64,000 bases of DNA from DASXKD01 sp963806145 (GCA_963806145.1 CAWDXD010000005.1:180917-244916), one strand, 5' to 3'. Counted from the stretch's first letter, positions 17,481 through 26,823 are shown. The notes: a model not told the origin generated them from the sequence alone. Made by a program: numbers and translations.

Positions 17481-18043
17481 TGCGGCGCAGTGCCTGGGGC
17501 CGCAGCACCACGGCGCCCGGCACGAGCGCAGTGATCATCGTGACGGGGCTGGCGCTGACCGTGCTGGCGGGCTGCTCCTCGTCACAGGCCCAGCCGGGCA
17601 AGACCCAGCCAGCCTTCGCGAGCTCAGGTCCCGGCCCGGTGGGAGCGACCTTGTCCGTGAGTGACAGCAGCGGCACCAAGCTTGACGTCACCGTCAAGAA
17701 GGTGATCGACCCGGCGAGCGGCGCCAATAAATACAGCAAACCGGCCTCGGGCAAGCATTTCGTCGGCGTCCAGTTGCGTGTGAAGAACGCCGCGACGACC
17801 ACCTACCAGAACAACGCCAACAATGAGACGACGATCGTTCTGTCAAACGGGAAGACCCGCGACGCCGGCTATAACCCCATCGCCGGCTGCGGCAACTTCG
17901 ATAACGGGCAGCTCAAGCTGGCGACTGGCAAGTCCAGCACCGGATGCGTGACATTCCAGGTACCCAACGGCGTCAGGGTCTCCGCGGTGCGGTATGGCAA
18001 CACGGTGTTCCCTGGCACCGCCGTTGAATGGCGTCTCCCCTGA
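17480..18043 (+). CDS. DUF4352-like lipoprotein
   Basis: About 187 residues. A basic N-terminus, a hydrophobic stretch and a lipobox LAGC (cleavage before the Cys near residue 32) predict an anchored lipoprotein. The mature part is an immunoglobulin-like DUF4352 domain: KLDVTVKKVIDPA, KHFVGVQLRVKNAATTTYQNN, and a closing strand GVRVSAVRY, with a CGNF...TGC pair that could form a disulfide. The ATG overlaps the MMPL stop (TGATG), so the two are coupled and probably cooperate at the membrane. Confidence 0.8.
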   Translation: MRRSAWGRSTTAPGTSAVIIVTGLALTVLAGCSSSQAQPGKTQPAFASSGPGPVGATLSVSDSSGTKLDVTVKKVIDPASGANKYSKPASGKHFVGVQLRVKNAATTTYQNNANNETTIVLSNGKTRDAGYNPIAGCGNFDNGQLKLATGKSSTGCVTFQVPNGVRVSAVRYGNTVFPGTAVEWRLP

Positions 18044-18125
18044 TCGTGGACCGGGTGGAACCCGGCCGCCGCGGTCGCTGCCGCCTCTCCGCGGCGTCGG
18101 CCGCCGGCAAGGCCTACCGGATCAC

Positions 18126-19660
18126 TCAGACCCCTTCGACCGCTTCCAGCCTCCCGGACCGGACCGCGTTCACGAACTGCTGGTAGTCCCGCTCGTTCTG
18201 GTCGGCGTACCGCTCCGAGAAGCCGGCGATCGAGTTGTCGAACGCGTCGCTCTCGCCCAGGTACTCGGCCATGGCGACCGGGTCTCCGGACCGCGCGTGG
18301 GCCCGCGCCAGCGTCCACCCGCAGATGCGCGCGTAGTAGGTGAGCCCGAGCGGTATCATCGCCTCGACGTCGACTGAGCCCTTCATGTCGCGGAGCTGGC
18401 GCCAGTAGAAATGGCGGCGCACGTCCAGGCCCTTGGTCCAGCCGAGGTAGATGTCGCTGGCTGCCTGCATCATCCGCTGTCCCTGCACCACCCGCTCACC
18501 ATGCTGCCGGTACCGGCTCCTGCGCACGTACGGCTCAAGCACCGATGCCGTCGCCTCCTTGATCTGCAGGAACAGCGGATCCTGCGCATCGCGCCCCTGG
18601 AGCAAGACGATGAACGCCCGGGTGCCGACGCTGCCCACGCCGACGACCTTGCGGGCCGCGTCCACGATCTCGAAACGCTCCAGCAGCTGGCGCCGGTCGT
18701 CTTGCAGGGTGGCCCGGTAGGCGCGGAACTGCCCGCGGATCGCCGGCATGACCTGCTTCTGGGAAAGACCGTAGGTGGCGGCCATGTCGCGCGCCGGGAC
18801 CACGATCGGCGGCTGGCTGACGATCCGGTATTTGCCATCGACCTGCTCAGCGAGCTTGGACAGCGCCTGCAGGCTGTCGCGGGTGTGCGCCTTCGCCAGG
18901 ATCTTCTCCGCCCGCTTCCCCGCCGTCTTCGCCGCCGTCTCCTCTTCCCTGTCCGCCTTTTCCTGCTTCGCCGCCCGTTTCTCCTGCCTCTTGGGCGCCT
19001 TCGCCTGTCTGCCCGCCTTCTCGGCCTTCTTCGCCGTCTTCTCCTGCTTCGCCATCCCGGCGACCACGGTGCGGATCCCGGCCCTGAGCTCGTCCTCGTC
19101 CAGGTGGGCGTACCAGATGTCCATCGTGCCCATCTGCGCGAACGCTGCCATCGCCTCCCGGTAGGCGCGCACCGACGCCAGCGTCGCCGCCCGCGATGTC
19201 CGCCTTGGAGAACCCGTTGTTGCGGGCCGGCGATCGTGAAGCTCGCCGCCATCCGCTTCACGTCGTACTCAAACGGCCCCGGCAGCGTCTCGTCGAAGTC
19301 GTTCACATCGAACAGCAAGACCCGCTCGGGCGAGGCGAACGCGCCGAAGTTCGACAGGTGGGCATCCCCGCACAACTGGGCGTCAAGGCCGGCCACCGGC
19401 GTGTCCTCCAGGTCCGCCGCCATGATCTTGGCCGCGCCCCGGTAGAAGGTGAACGGCGAGGCCATCATCCGGCCATGACGCACCGGCACCAGATCCGGCT
19501 CGCGGGTGATGTCCTGCTGCTCCAGCAACGCGACCGGATCCGGCCGGTCCGCTGCAGGAGCCCAGTTCGCATGGCCCGACAGCTGCGCCTGGTCCCTGGC
19601 CGCCAAGCCCGTCGCCTTGCGATCGTCGATGCTCGGATGCGCGATCTTCCGCACTGCCAT
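18126..19660 (-). pseudogene. DUF2252 protein interrupted by frameshifts
   Basis: The ATG at 19660 follows GGGAGGTG. The first frame reads a normal DUF2252 beginning (MMASPFTFYRGAAKIMAADL, GDAHLSNFGAFASPE, FDVNDFDETLPGPFEYDVKR) up to FTIAG near 19228. The rest (RAYREAMAAFAQM... to the stop at 18126) is in another frame, and the short piece NNGFSKADIA between 19190 and 19225 is in a third, so two indels are needed. The C-terminal part contains a Lys/Arg/Ala-rich coil before KYRIVSQPP. The family looks kinase-like (aminoglycoside phosphotransferase fold) but is uncharacterised. Confidence 0.75.
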
Positions 19661-19886
19661 CCGGCCCACCTCCCGTTCTGAACATGACACCGCCCAGCGC
19701 TGGCCGCGGGCGCTCCCCCCGCACGGCCAAGGCCGGGCCAGGGCACCGAGAAGCGGCAACCCCAGGCGCTCCCGGTAGTCCATCTTCCATCGTCCGCAGC
19801 GGAGCGCACATCACCCGTGACAGGACGATCTTGGGCTGGCGCCACCGAAGCAGTGCGAGCGCCTGTGCTGCGGGGGCAGCACATGG

Positions 19887-20522
19887 TCAGCACCCGTCGT
19901 AACTCGTCCAGTTCGACGCGCCGCCTGCGGCGATGGCGTTATCGAAGATCTGATCCTGGTAAGCGGGGCCGGCGACGCCGTACTCGCTGGCCGCACCGCC
20001 GTAGTTTTCCCAGGTGCCCAACAGGAACTGGTAAGCCCCGCCGCCGTTGCCGGGTCCCCAGGCGTAACTGCCGCCCTCTTCGGCGTTGCGGATGCAGATC
20101 CCAAGCGGTGAACTGGCGGCATCCCCACCGCCGCCGGACGGCGCTGGTGCCGCGCTCGGGGTCGGGGTCGGGGTGGGGGTCGGGCTTGGCTGCGCCGCTG
20201 CCTGTTGCTGGGCTGCCTGCCGTCGCGCGCGCCGGGCGGCGGCGAGCTTGGCGAGGTGCCTGCGCTGGGCCGCCCTAGCGGACTCACGAATCATGCGGGC
20301 GATGACGCTACGCTTCACGTCGGCCATCACATAGTCACTGGTGAAACTCGACGTTGCACTCTTGACCGGCATCGCGTCGTGCGAGGGCCTTGCGGCTGCG
20401 GATCCGCTGTGCAAGAACACGAAGGCCGCAGCCACGCCCGCGAGCGTTGCTGCGGCCACTACCGGTGCCACGTGCCTGGTGGCAGGTTTGCTGGGCTTGG
20501 CATGACGGGGTGCTGCGGGCAT
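19887..20522 (-). CDS. Secreted Rpf-like transglycosylase
   Basis: 211 residues from the ATG at 20522, just after GGAGGG. A signal peptide or membrane anchor is seen at about 18-42 (VAPVVAAATLAGVAAAFVFL), then an Arg/Ala-rich coil, a Pro-Thr linker (PSPTPTPTPTP), and a C-terminal lysozyme-like domain: ICIRNAEEGGSYAWGPGNGG followed by GAYQFLLGTWENYGG. The Glu in NAEEGG fits the catalytic acid of resuscitation-promoting-factor and transglycosylase-like proteins. It should cleave peptidoglycan outside the membrane. Cys in the tail (YDGC) may pair with C of ICIR. Confidence 0.8.
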   Translation of the reverse strand: MPAAPRHAKPSKPATRHVAPVVAAATLAGVAAAFVFLHSGSAAARPSHDAMPVKSATSSFTSDYVMADVKRSVIARMIRESARAAQRRHLAKLAAARRARRQAAQQQAAAQPSPTPTPTPTPSAAPAPSGGGGDAASSPLGICIRNAEEGGSYAWGPGNGGGAYQFLLGTWENYGGAASEYGVAGPAYQDQIFDNAIAAGGASNWTSYDGC

Positions 20523-20919
20523 CACCCTCCTGTCCCCGGGGCCCCGCGTTCACCCGGCGAGCTGACGCCTGCTGACGTCAGGTGGCGCGGGTAACGCCTG
20601 TCCCGGGGAACCTACTGGCGGCCTGGCGGGAGACGCAGTGAAACACCGGAAGAGCGCACTAACCGGCACCAACTGTGGTAAAAGCGGCTAACTGCCGCTA
20701 CGGAACGCTGACGGCACCACGATCACGCGCACGACCCCCGCTTGCCCATCGCCTATTCTCCGTCGCCGGTTACGGCCTTCCCGCCACCACACCAGCCCAT
20801 GCGACCATCAGGAGGCGCGGGCCGGGATCCGCCGCGAGTCCGACGACGGGCAGAGCACTAATTGAGGGTGAGCGGGGAAGGGTTCCGGCCGACGCGTTAC
20901 GACGAGTGAAGGAGCAGCA
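20523..20919. other. Divergent intergenic region
   Basis: About 400 bp between the leftward transglycosylase gene and the rightward DUF5709 gene. It contains a perfect 10-bp palindrome CTGACGTCAG at about 20573 inside the transglycosylase leader. The leader is GC-rich with possible stems, but I could not match it to a c-di-AMP (ydaO) riboswitch core, which often precedes such genes in actinobacteria. No coding frame is convincing. Confidence 0.4.
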
Positions 20920-21402
20920 ATGGCCGAACAGAGGCGGCCGGAATCGGCCGACCTGACGGACTATGAGGTTCTGGATGCGTCCGACACGCTAGATGGCGAC
21001 CCCGGAGACGACCCGCTCGACCGGGGGGTCGCCGCGCCGCAACGGTGGTCGGCCGCCATCCGGCACGGCTCGACGGCCGAAGAGCAGCAGGCCGGTGAGT
21101 CGCTCGATCAGTTGCTCGCCGAGGAAGAACCCGACGTGGCCGGCGACGAGGACGATGAGCCGATCGGGGACCTCGCCGACGACGAGTATGCCGGCGACGA
21201 GGACGTCGACGGGCTGCTGCTCGACGATGGCCCGGATCCCCGCGCGGGCAGGCTGGTGGCCGAGGACGAGGGCGCTCACCCGGACGAAGAGGCGGATCTG
21301 GTCGCACGGGACACCGGCATCGATGGTGGCGGCGCAACCGCGGAAGAGGCAGCGATGCACGTCGTGGACGACGACGACACCGACATCCGCTCCGAGAGTT
21401 AA
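20920..21402 (+). CDS. DUF5709-family acidic protein
   Basis: 160 residues, about a third Asp or Glu. Family features are LTDYEVLDASDTLDG near the start and PDPRAGRLVAEDEGAH then LVARDTGIDGGGATAEEAAMHVV near the end. The protein should be largely disordered and soluble. Its role is unknown; homologues are widespread in actinomycetes. Shine-Dalgarno AAGGAG lies before the ATG. A truncated second copy of this family lies at 29899-30122. Confidence 0.8.
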   Translation: MAEQRRPESADLTDYEVLDASDTLDGDPGDDPLDRGVAAPQRWSAAIRHGSTAEEQQAGESLDQLLAEEEPDVAGDEDDEPIGDLADDEYAGDEDVDGLLLDDGPDPRAGRLVAEDEGAHPDEEADLVARDTGIDGGGATAEEAAMHVVDDDDTDIRSES

Positions 21403-21483
21403 CAGAGCAGCCGCGCGCTCCGCCGGGCTACCGGCGCGCCGACGGCCAGGGGCCTGGAGGCTGGCCAGGGTCCATTGATGACT

Positions 21484-21663
21484 TTACGGCCGGGAGTCGC
21501 GCGGGGGATGGGTCTCGGGCGTGTCGCCGAGCCGGGCGTGCAGCGTTTCTCGGATTTCCTGCGGGGTGTAAGCGCGGCGCCGCCGTTCGGTTCGGGCGAT
21601 CACCACCCCGGTGGCGGCCACACCTGTAAAGGCTGCGAGTCCCAGCACCTTCCACCAGCGCAC
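21484..21663 (-). CDS. Small membrane protein (MRWWKVLGLA type)
   Basis: 59 residues from a GTG at 21663. It begins MRWWKVLGLAAFTGVAATGV, a short hydrophobic helix, continues with VIARTERRRRAYTPQEIRE and ends in THPPRDSRP. The same pattern (R-W-x-K-V-x-G-L-A... ERRRR-x-YTP-x-E-I-R) is a common conserved small protein in actinomycetes, though unnamed. Its divergent neighbour at 21680 is only 16 bp away, so the two promoters must overlap the genes. It is too short for most gene finders and lies inside a longer overlapping frame. Confidence 0.7.
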   Translation of the reverse strand: MRWWKVLGLAAFTGVAATGVVIARTERRRRAYTPQEIRETLHARLGDTPETHPPRDSRP

Positions 21664-21679
21664 CTGCTTAGGCTAGACC

Positions 21680-22354
21680 ATGCCCGTCGCGAGCATCACT
21701 CTGGATGAAGCCGTGGATCTGGCACGCACGGGTGATGTGTGGCTGTTCCGTGGGCACACAATGGCCGATCGTGCGATCCAGGTGGCGACCAACAGCCCGG
21801 TCAACCACGTTGGCATGTCCGTGGTCATCGACGACCTCCCGCCGCTGATGTGGCACGCGGAGCTCGGCCGCTCATTGCCCGATGTGTGGACCGGGTCCCG
21901 CCACCGCGGGGTCCAGCTGCATGACCTGCGTGAGGCGGTCGTCATCTGGGCCACCAGGTATGGCCAACGGGCGTGGCTGCGCCAACTGGACCCTGCGGTG
22001 ACCCCCGAGATGGAGGACGCTGTCCTGCGCACGATCGCGCGGCTGGATGGCACTCCGTTCCCCTCCACCGCCCGGCTCGCGTCGCGGTGGCTGATCGGCC
22101 GCGCCCCTGCCATCAGACACCAGGCAAGCATGGCCGATCTGGAGACCGCCTACTGCGCGGAGGTACTTGCCGCGACCTACCAGGCCATGGGGCTGCTAGC
22201 CGATAGTCATCCTCCGAACTGGTATGACGCCGGCCGTTTCTGGAGCGGTGACAGCCTCGGCCTGTCAGCCGGGTTCCAGCTCGGCGGCGAGATCGCCGTG
22301 CATATCCCTCCCAGCGAACCGGGCGTTCCGCACATGCCCGCCGCCCGCGGCTGA
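21680..22354 (+). CDS. YiiX/YaeF-type permuted papain-like (C92) hydrolase
   Basis: 224 residues. The permuted NlpC/P60-like order is seen: first the His motif region GDVWLFRGHTMADRAIQVATNSPVNHVGMSV, where N-H-V-G-M carries the catalytic His, and later the Cys motif AYCAEVLAATYQAMGLL. Enzymes of this group act on lipid or peptide amides or thioesters. No signal peptide is present. The N-terminal ATG at 21680 overlaps the promoter of the divergent small membrane protein. Confidence in the fold is good; substrate unknown. Confidence 0.75.
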   Translation: MPVASITLDEAVDLARTGDVWLFRGHTMADRAIQVATNSPVNHVGMSVVIDDLPPLMWHAELGRSLPDVWTGSRHRGVQLHDLREAVVIWATRYGQRAWLRQLDPAVTPEMEDAVLRTIARLDGTPFPSTARLASRWLIGRAPAIRHQASMADLETAYCAEVLAATYQAMGLLADSHPPNWYDAGRFWSGDSLGLSAGFQLGGEIAVHIPPSEPGVPHMPAARG

Positions 22355-22445
22355 CCCCCCGCGGCTGCCCTCGCAGGTAACCGAGACCCGCCCCTCGCTC
22401 GCCCGAACTTCCTCACCTGCCGCCAGCAGCGCGCTCTGTGTTGTG

Positions 22446-23591
22446 CTAGCGGAGCCGGGTGTAGGGGTACTGCGGCGAGCGGTGCTGGAATGACAGGATG
22501 TCCGGGTTCTGGATCATGCCGCCGCGGATTTCCAGGGCGCGCCGGATGGTCGGGTCGGTGTCCCACGCCTGGGGGCCGGCAAGCACCGGCCGTAGGTGTG
22601 GCAGCAGTGCTTCGCTGATCTCCCAGGTGGCGGAGTTCCATAGCAGCGATGGGCTGTGGTCCACGGCGTAGTAGCAGATGCTGCCGCCCACGGTGAGCAT
22701 CGGCTCGGCGAACGAGGTGGGCCGCGCCCAGCTGAACCCCATCCCCTCGTCGCATGACACGTCGACGATGAGACTGCCCGGCGCGAAGGCGGCCAGGTCG
22801 TCTCCGGTGACGAACATCAGCGGTGCGCCGGGGTGCTGCAGGACGCAGTTGACCACGATGTCGAACCCCGCGAGGTAGGCCGCCATCGGCACCCAGCCGC
22901 TTTCGCCAAGCACGTGGCAGCGGCCCGGGTCGTCGGCGGCAGCCTCGAAGCGCACCATGCGGGCCGAGTGGATCGGCGAGGCGACCGCGGCGACATCCCG
23001 GTGGGTCAGGACGTGGACGTCGTTCACGCCGTGCGCGTTGAGGGCCGTCACCGCGCCGCGGCCGGTGGCGCCGAAACTGATGACGGCCGCCCGGAGCGCG
23101 CGGCCGTACTCACCCGTCGTCCCGGTGAGCTGCATCGCGTGCAGCACCGAGCAGTAACCGGCCATCTCGTTGTTCTTGTGGAACACATGCAGGCTGAATG
23201 AGCCGTCGCCAGACCAGTGGTTCATCGCCTCAAAGGCGATCAGGGTCAGCCGCCGGTCAATGCCCAGCTGGGTGATTTCCTGGTTCTGGACGCAGTGCGG
23301 CCAGCCCCACAAGACCTGGCCCTCGCGCAATTCGCTGAGGTCGGCCGGCAGCGGCTTGGGGAGCAAGATGACATCGCAGTCCGCCAAGAGCTGCTCGCGG
23401 GTGCAGAAACCAGCGACATAGCCCGCCAGTTGCTCGTCTGGCACGCCGAAACGCTCACCGTAGCCGTGCTCGAGGTAGATGCGCCGCCGCAGTCCGGCAT
23501 CGATCCGCTCGATGTGCAGCGGATGGATCGCGAGCCGCCGCTCGTTCTCCTTCCGCGACCGCGCCATGACACCGAGGCTGAGCTGATCCAT
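22446..23591 (-). CDS. N5-(carboxyethyl)ornithine synthase / alanine-dehydrogenase-like
   Basis: 381 residues of the AlaDH/PNT family. The N-terminal substrate domain reads RKENERRLAIHPLHIERID (the K/R and H of the pyruvate site) and IYLEHGYGERFGVPDEQL; the NAD domain has AVISFGATGRGAV, the G-x-G-x-x-G-like turn. The H-x-x-x-N-N-E and DVSCDEGMGFSWARPT segments match the CEOS branch rather than true alanine dehydrogenase. CEOS condenses ornithine and pyruvate reductively to an opine-like product. It is monocistronic and complete. Confidence 0.8.
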   Translation of the reverse strand: MDQLSLGVMARSRKENERRLAIHPLHIERIDAGLRRRIYLEHGYGERFGVPDEQLAGYVAGFCTREQLLADCDVILLPKPLPADLSELREGQVLWGWPHCVQNQEITQLGIDRRLTLIAFEAMNHWSGDGSFSLHVFHKNNEMAGYCSVLHAMQLTGTTGEYGRALRAAVISFGATGRGAVTALNAHGVNDVHVLTHRDVAAVASPIHSARMVRFEAAADDPGRCHVLGESGWVPMAAYLAGFDIVVNCVLQHPGAPLMFVTGDDLAAFAPGSLIVDVSCDEGMGFSWARPTSFAEPMLTVGGSICYYAVDHSPSLLWNSATWEISEALLPHLRPVLAGPQAWDTDPTIRRALEIRGGMIQNPDILSFQHRSPQYPYTRLR

Positions 23592-23652
23592 CCACGCTCC
23601 CTTGGCCGGGAATCCTTGCCTAACACAAGACTCCGCGGAATTCCACCCCAGT

Positions 23653-23990
23653 TCATGGGCGGGGCCAATAGTGTCGCCTCAGCCACGAGCACAGGCCGTC
23701 AAGCCCGCCGAAGAGGGTTCGTTCGTTCAGATTCGCCTGATCAAGCTTGTCCCGGACTTCCCACTTGATGGAGGCAGGGATGAATATGTTTGTCTGCTTC
23801 AGAAGGCTCCTCTCCATGTTGGGATAGGGTTCCCCCATCCTCATCAAAGATGTTGAAAGCTTGTACGAGGTATTTCGGCGGGGTGTCGCCAACGGTCTGC
23901 ATGGCCAGCGCCACCCAGGTGCCGTCCGGCGAGAGCGCCACCGAGCCGACCCGAGGCCCCATGCGTATTCGTGAAGGTCGCCGAAACCCA
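23653..23990 (-). pseudogene. FRG-domain protein relic
   Basis: Minus-strand fragments. The frame ending at 23653 reads TNIFIPASIKWEVRDKLDQ followed by NLNERTLFGGLDGLCSWLRRHYW, the recognisable C-terminus of FRG-domain proteins (K-W-E-I-R-D-K-L-D, then L-F-P-G-L-D-G-L). Further upstream, another frame gives VGSVALSPDGTWVALA, possibly a propeller blade of a different protein. No start codon or intact domain is present, so this is debris left of the MFS gene. Confidence 0.55.
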
Positions 23991-24016
23991 TCATTGGTGC
24001 AGCGCTCCCGGTCTCG

Positions 24017-25303
24017 TCATCTCGGGCTGGCCGACCGCTCGAGCGGCGACTCGGCCAGGGGCGGCTGCATGACGAGATCCTGCTCGGCGGTGAGGGTAAC
24101 GCGTAGCCGGGCGGCGATAGCGACGGTGCCGAGACAGCCGAGACACAGCAGCACGATCCATACTGCTCCGAGGTGCGCCGCGAGCAGGCTGGTGACGATG
24201 GCTGGGCTGACGATCAGCATCAATGAGTTGGAGAATCCTGAGATCGAATTTGCGCGGCCGCGGATCCTGTCATCGGCCAGACTGTTGATAAGCGGGTTCC
24301 TCGTAGGAGCCACGATGGTCTCCCCCACGGCGAACAGGCCGACGAAGGCAAACAAGATTACGATCCGCCAGCCTGGGCCGTCGACGACTTCGATGAATCC
24401 GAGAAGCGCCCAGGACACCGCCCAGATCAAGCCGATGGCGGCCAGGGCGGAGCTTCGCCGGTGGCGGCGGACGAGCCGCAACACGAGCATCTGGATGGCC
24501 ACGATGACGGCGGTGTTGATGGTGAAGGACAGCGCGATCGCGTGGTCCGAGACGTGGGCCGCCACCGACGCGAAAGCCGGTACCCCGGTATCGAACGCGG
24601 CGGGGCCGGTGAAGGCGAGCAACAGCGAGGCCAGAATCATCAAACGGAGCCCGCGGTGGCTAAGGACGTAGCGGTACCCGACCCGGGTTTCATCGACCAC
24701 CCTTGTTCGCCGCAGGTTCGGCAGCGCGGGCAGCAGGACCGCGAAAAGAAGACAAGAGAGGCCGTTGGCAAGGAAGAGCACTTGGAAGGTCCCGGGATGA
24801 TGGGCTCTGACGACGACCGCGGCGACCGCGGCGCCGATGCCAAGTGCCATGTTCTGTAGCGCAAAGTTCACCGCGAAGGCGCGCTGCTTCAGCGCTGGTT
24901 CACGGGTTAGACCATCGAGCATCGTCGAGATCGCGCCGAACATCGGTGCCCACGTCGCCCCGTAGATCAGGACGGCCGGCAACGCTGTCAGCGTGTTGTG
25001 AGCCCAGGCGAGCGCGACCTCGGCGACGACCTGACCAAGCAGGATCATGCCAAGCACCAACCGGGCGCCCACCCGGTCCATCAGCGCACCGCACACCAGC
25101 ACGACCATTAGGCCGGTCGCCGCCCCCGCCGTCAGCAGTGCTCCGACCACGGGTAGCGCGATCCCCCGCGCCTCGTGAAGATAGATGATCATGAACGGCA
25201 AAACCAAGCCGGTGCCGAACATCGATAGGGTGTTCCCGGCGAGGAACAGCCGAGTTTCGCCAGAGAGTCGCGGACTCATTTCGTCATTGCTCTGCTTGGG
25301 CAT
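24017..25303 (-). CDS. MFS transporter
   Basis: 428 residues with 12 hydrophobic segments. The MFS motif A region between TM2 and TM3 is CGALMDRVGARLVLG, and a similar loop lies between TM8 and TM9 (LVRRHRRSSALAAIGL). TM1 is LFLAGNTLSMFGTGLVLPFMIIYL. The mid loop carries NLRRTRVVDETRVGYRYVLSHRG. It is a drug- or metabolite-efflux type by similarity of layout; substrate unknown. The GC and codon bias are slightly lower than in neighbours (more ATC/AAC/TTC). Intact. Confidence 0.88.
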   Translation of the reverse strand: MPKQSNDEMSPRLSGETRLFLAGNTLSMFGTGLVLPFMIIYLHEARGIALPVVGALLTAGAATGLMVVLVCGALMDRVGARLVLGMILLGQVVAEVALAWAHNTLTALPAVLIYGATWAPMFGAISTMLDGLTREPALKQRAFAVNFALQNMALGIGAAVAAVVVRAHHPGTFQVLFLANGLSCLLFAVLLPALPNLRRTRVVDETRVGYRYVLSHRGLRLMILASLLLAFTGPAAFDTGVPAFASVAAHVSDHAIALSFTINTAVIVAIQMLVLRLVRRHRRSSALAAIGLIWAVSWALLGFIEVVDGPGWRIVILFAFVGLFAVGETIVAPTRNPLINSLADDRIRGRANSISGFSNSLMLIVSPAIVTSLLAAHLGAVWIVLLCLGCLGTVAIAARLRVTLTAEQDLVMQPPLAESPLERSASPR

Positions 25304-25549
25304 GGTCCGACTCCGCTAGCCGGTACTACAGTCCGGGTTTGTGATCTAGACCAGGCCGCCAGGAAAACCCTCGCGGAGTTCATGGAGGCCGTGGTCAGCA
25401 GCGCAAGCCCCTGCCAGCGGCGCGGATCGAGAACGGCGGACGCCACGCGCCCGGCCGATGCGGACGATTTCATCGTCAAACCTTCCAGGGTCGTTTCCAG
25501 CTGCCGCGGCACTATCCGGTGGGCGGATCGTCCGGGCGGCCGGTAGTGC

Positions 25550-25614
25550 ATACACCGCGGCGCCGGGAAACTGGGCGCGCGCGAGCCGCCCAGTTCGCGC
25601 CCTGGGCGGTGTAT
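25550..25614. repeat. Long imperfect hairpin upstream of the sigma-factor gene
   Basis: A nested inverted repeat: outer arms ATACACCGC (25550-25558) and GCGGTGTAT (25606-25614), middle arms GGCGC and GCGCC, inner arms AACTGGGC (25569-25576) and GCCCAGTT (25588-25595) around an 11-nt loop. Roughly 22 base pairs can form over 65 nt. It ends 45 bp before the ATG of the sigma gene. It may be a transcription terminator for leftward RNA, a 5'-leader structure, or a small repetitive element. Confidence 0.7.
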
Positions 25615-25659
25615 ATACCGGGCGGAGGTACGACGTGGTGCGGAAGGAAGGAGCGCAGG

Positions 25660-26673
25660 ATGGTGACAGCCGATCTGCTCTCACGGGCGCGGGCAGGGGA
25701 TGGCGAGGCGTTCCGGGTGCTGGCCGGGCCCCACCGGCGGGAGCTGCAGGTGCACTGCTACCGGATGCTCGGATCCTTCGCCGACGCCGAGGACGCCGTC
25801 CAGGAGACGATGCTGGCCGCCTGGCAAGGCATCGGCGGGTTCACTGAGGAACGCGCGTCGCTGCGCACCTGGCTGTACAAGATCGCCACCAACCGGTGCC
25901 TCAACGCGCGCCGCGCGGCGAGCCGGCGCCCGGCCAGGGAGTGGGATATGTCGCAGTTCGAAGCGCCCGTGCCGACTCCGCGCGACGAGGCTGTCTGGCT
26001 GCAGCCGTTTCCTGACGCCCTCCTCGAGGGCGCCGTGGACCGGCCGCCCGGGCCGGAGGCCCGCTACGAGCAGAGCGAAGCCATCTCGCTGGCCTTCGTG
26101 GCCGCCCTGCAGCTGCTGCCGCCGCGCCAGGTCGCCGTCCTCATCTTGCGCGACGTCCTGGGATTCCGCGCCAGCGAGGTGGCCGGCATGCTGGAGGTGA
26201 CCCTCGAATCGGTCAACAGCGCCCTCAAACGAGCCCGCGCCAGCCTGCGGCGCCGGCAGCAGCCGGCCGCCGGCCACCAGCCGCCGCCGGCCGCTGGCTC
26301 GCCCGCCGAGGACGCGATCGTGGCCATGTTCGCCCGCGCGTGGGAGTCGGCCGATCTCGACGCGCTGGTGGCCCTGCTGACCGACGACGTCTTCATCGCG
26401 ATGCCTCCGGAGCCATTCGGATACGAGGGCCGTGACCTCGTGGCCCGCTACTGGGCCCGCCAGTTCGGCGCGGGCCGCAGGCTCGACCTCGTGCCGACCC
26501 GGGCCAACGGCCAGCCCGCGTTCGGGGCCTACCTGCGCGGCCCGGCCGGAATCCGCCACGCGACCGGCTTCTACGTGCTCACCCTTGCCGGCAACCGGAT
26601 CTGCGCCATGACCCGTTTCGAGGCCAGCGTGCTGCCGTGGTTCGGGCTGCCGCGCTCGCTCCCGAGCCGGTAG
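25660..26673 (+). CDS. ECF RNA polymerase sigma factor, SigG/SigX5 type, with SnoaL-like tail
   Basis: 337 residues from the ATG at 25660 (AAGGAAGGAG before it). Sigma region 2: HCYRMLGSFADAEDAVQETMLAAWQ then RASLRTWLYKIATNRCLN. Region 4: LLPPRQVAVLILRDVLGFRASEVAGMLEVTLESVNSALKRARASL. The C-terminal 115 residues (AIVAMFARAWESADLDALVALLTDDV...) are a SnoaL_2-like domain, which in this TIGR02960-type group regulates activity without an anti-sigma factor. It lies directly upstream of the ergothioneine genes on the same strand (12 bp from the small ORF), so it may control them. Confidence 0.88.
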   Translation: MVTADLLSRARAGDGEAFRVLAGPHRRELQVHCYRMLGSFADAEDAVQETMLAAWQGIGGFTEERASLRTWLYKIATNRCLNARRAASRRPAREWDMSQFEAPVPTPRDEAVWLQPFPDALLEGAVDRPPGPEARYEQSEAISLAFVAALQLLPPRQVAVLILRDVLGFRASEVAGMLEVTLESVNSALKRARASLRRRQQPAAGHQPPPAAGSPAEDAIVAMFARAWESADLDALVALLTDDVFIAMPPEPFGYEGRDLVARYWARQFGAGRRLDLVPTRANGQPAFGAYLRGPAGIRHATGFYVLTLAGNRICAMTRFEASVLPWFGLPRSLPSR

Positions 26674-26685
26674 CCAGACCGGGCC

Positions 26686-26823
26686 ATGGAGAGGCTGCAC
26701 GCGCCGAACGAGTTCTTCCGCATCCGCAGGCTGCGCGAGAGGATGCGGGCCTGGGAGGAGTTGCGGCGGCTGCTGGCCGACGGCCCGGACCGGCTCGCGA
26801 GCCGGGAGGGCGACGATGGCTGA
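26686..26823 (+). CDS. Small ORF between sigma factor and egtA
   Basis: 45 residues, ATG at 26686, TGA at 26821-26823. Arg/Glu/Leu-rich: MERLHAPNEFFRIRRLRERM then RAWEELRRLLADGPDRL. Probably one amphipathic helix. Its stop overlaps the first possible egtA start at 26816 by 8 bp, and it starts 12 bp after the sigma-factor stop, so it sits in an operon with tight coupling. It has no recognised family and is too short for most gene finders. Confidence 0.45.
   Translation: MERLHAPNEFFRIRRLRERMRAWEELRRLLADGPDRLASREGDDG

Noticed and set aside
20526..20690. Possible c-di-AMP (ydaO) riboswitch before the transglycosylase gene
   Set aside because: Such riboswitches often precede wall hydrolases in actinobacteria, but I could not align the conserved core elements by eye. 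A covariance-model search would decide.
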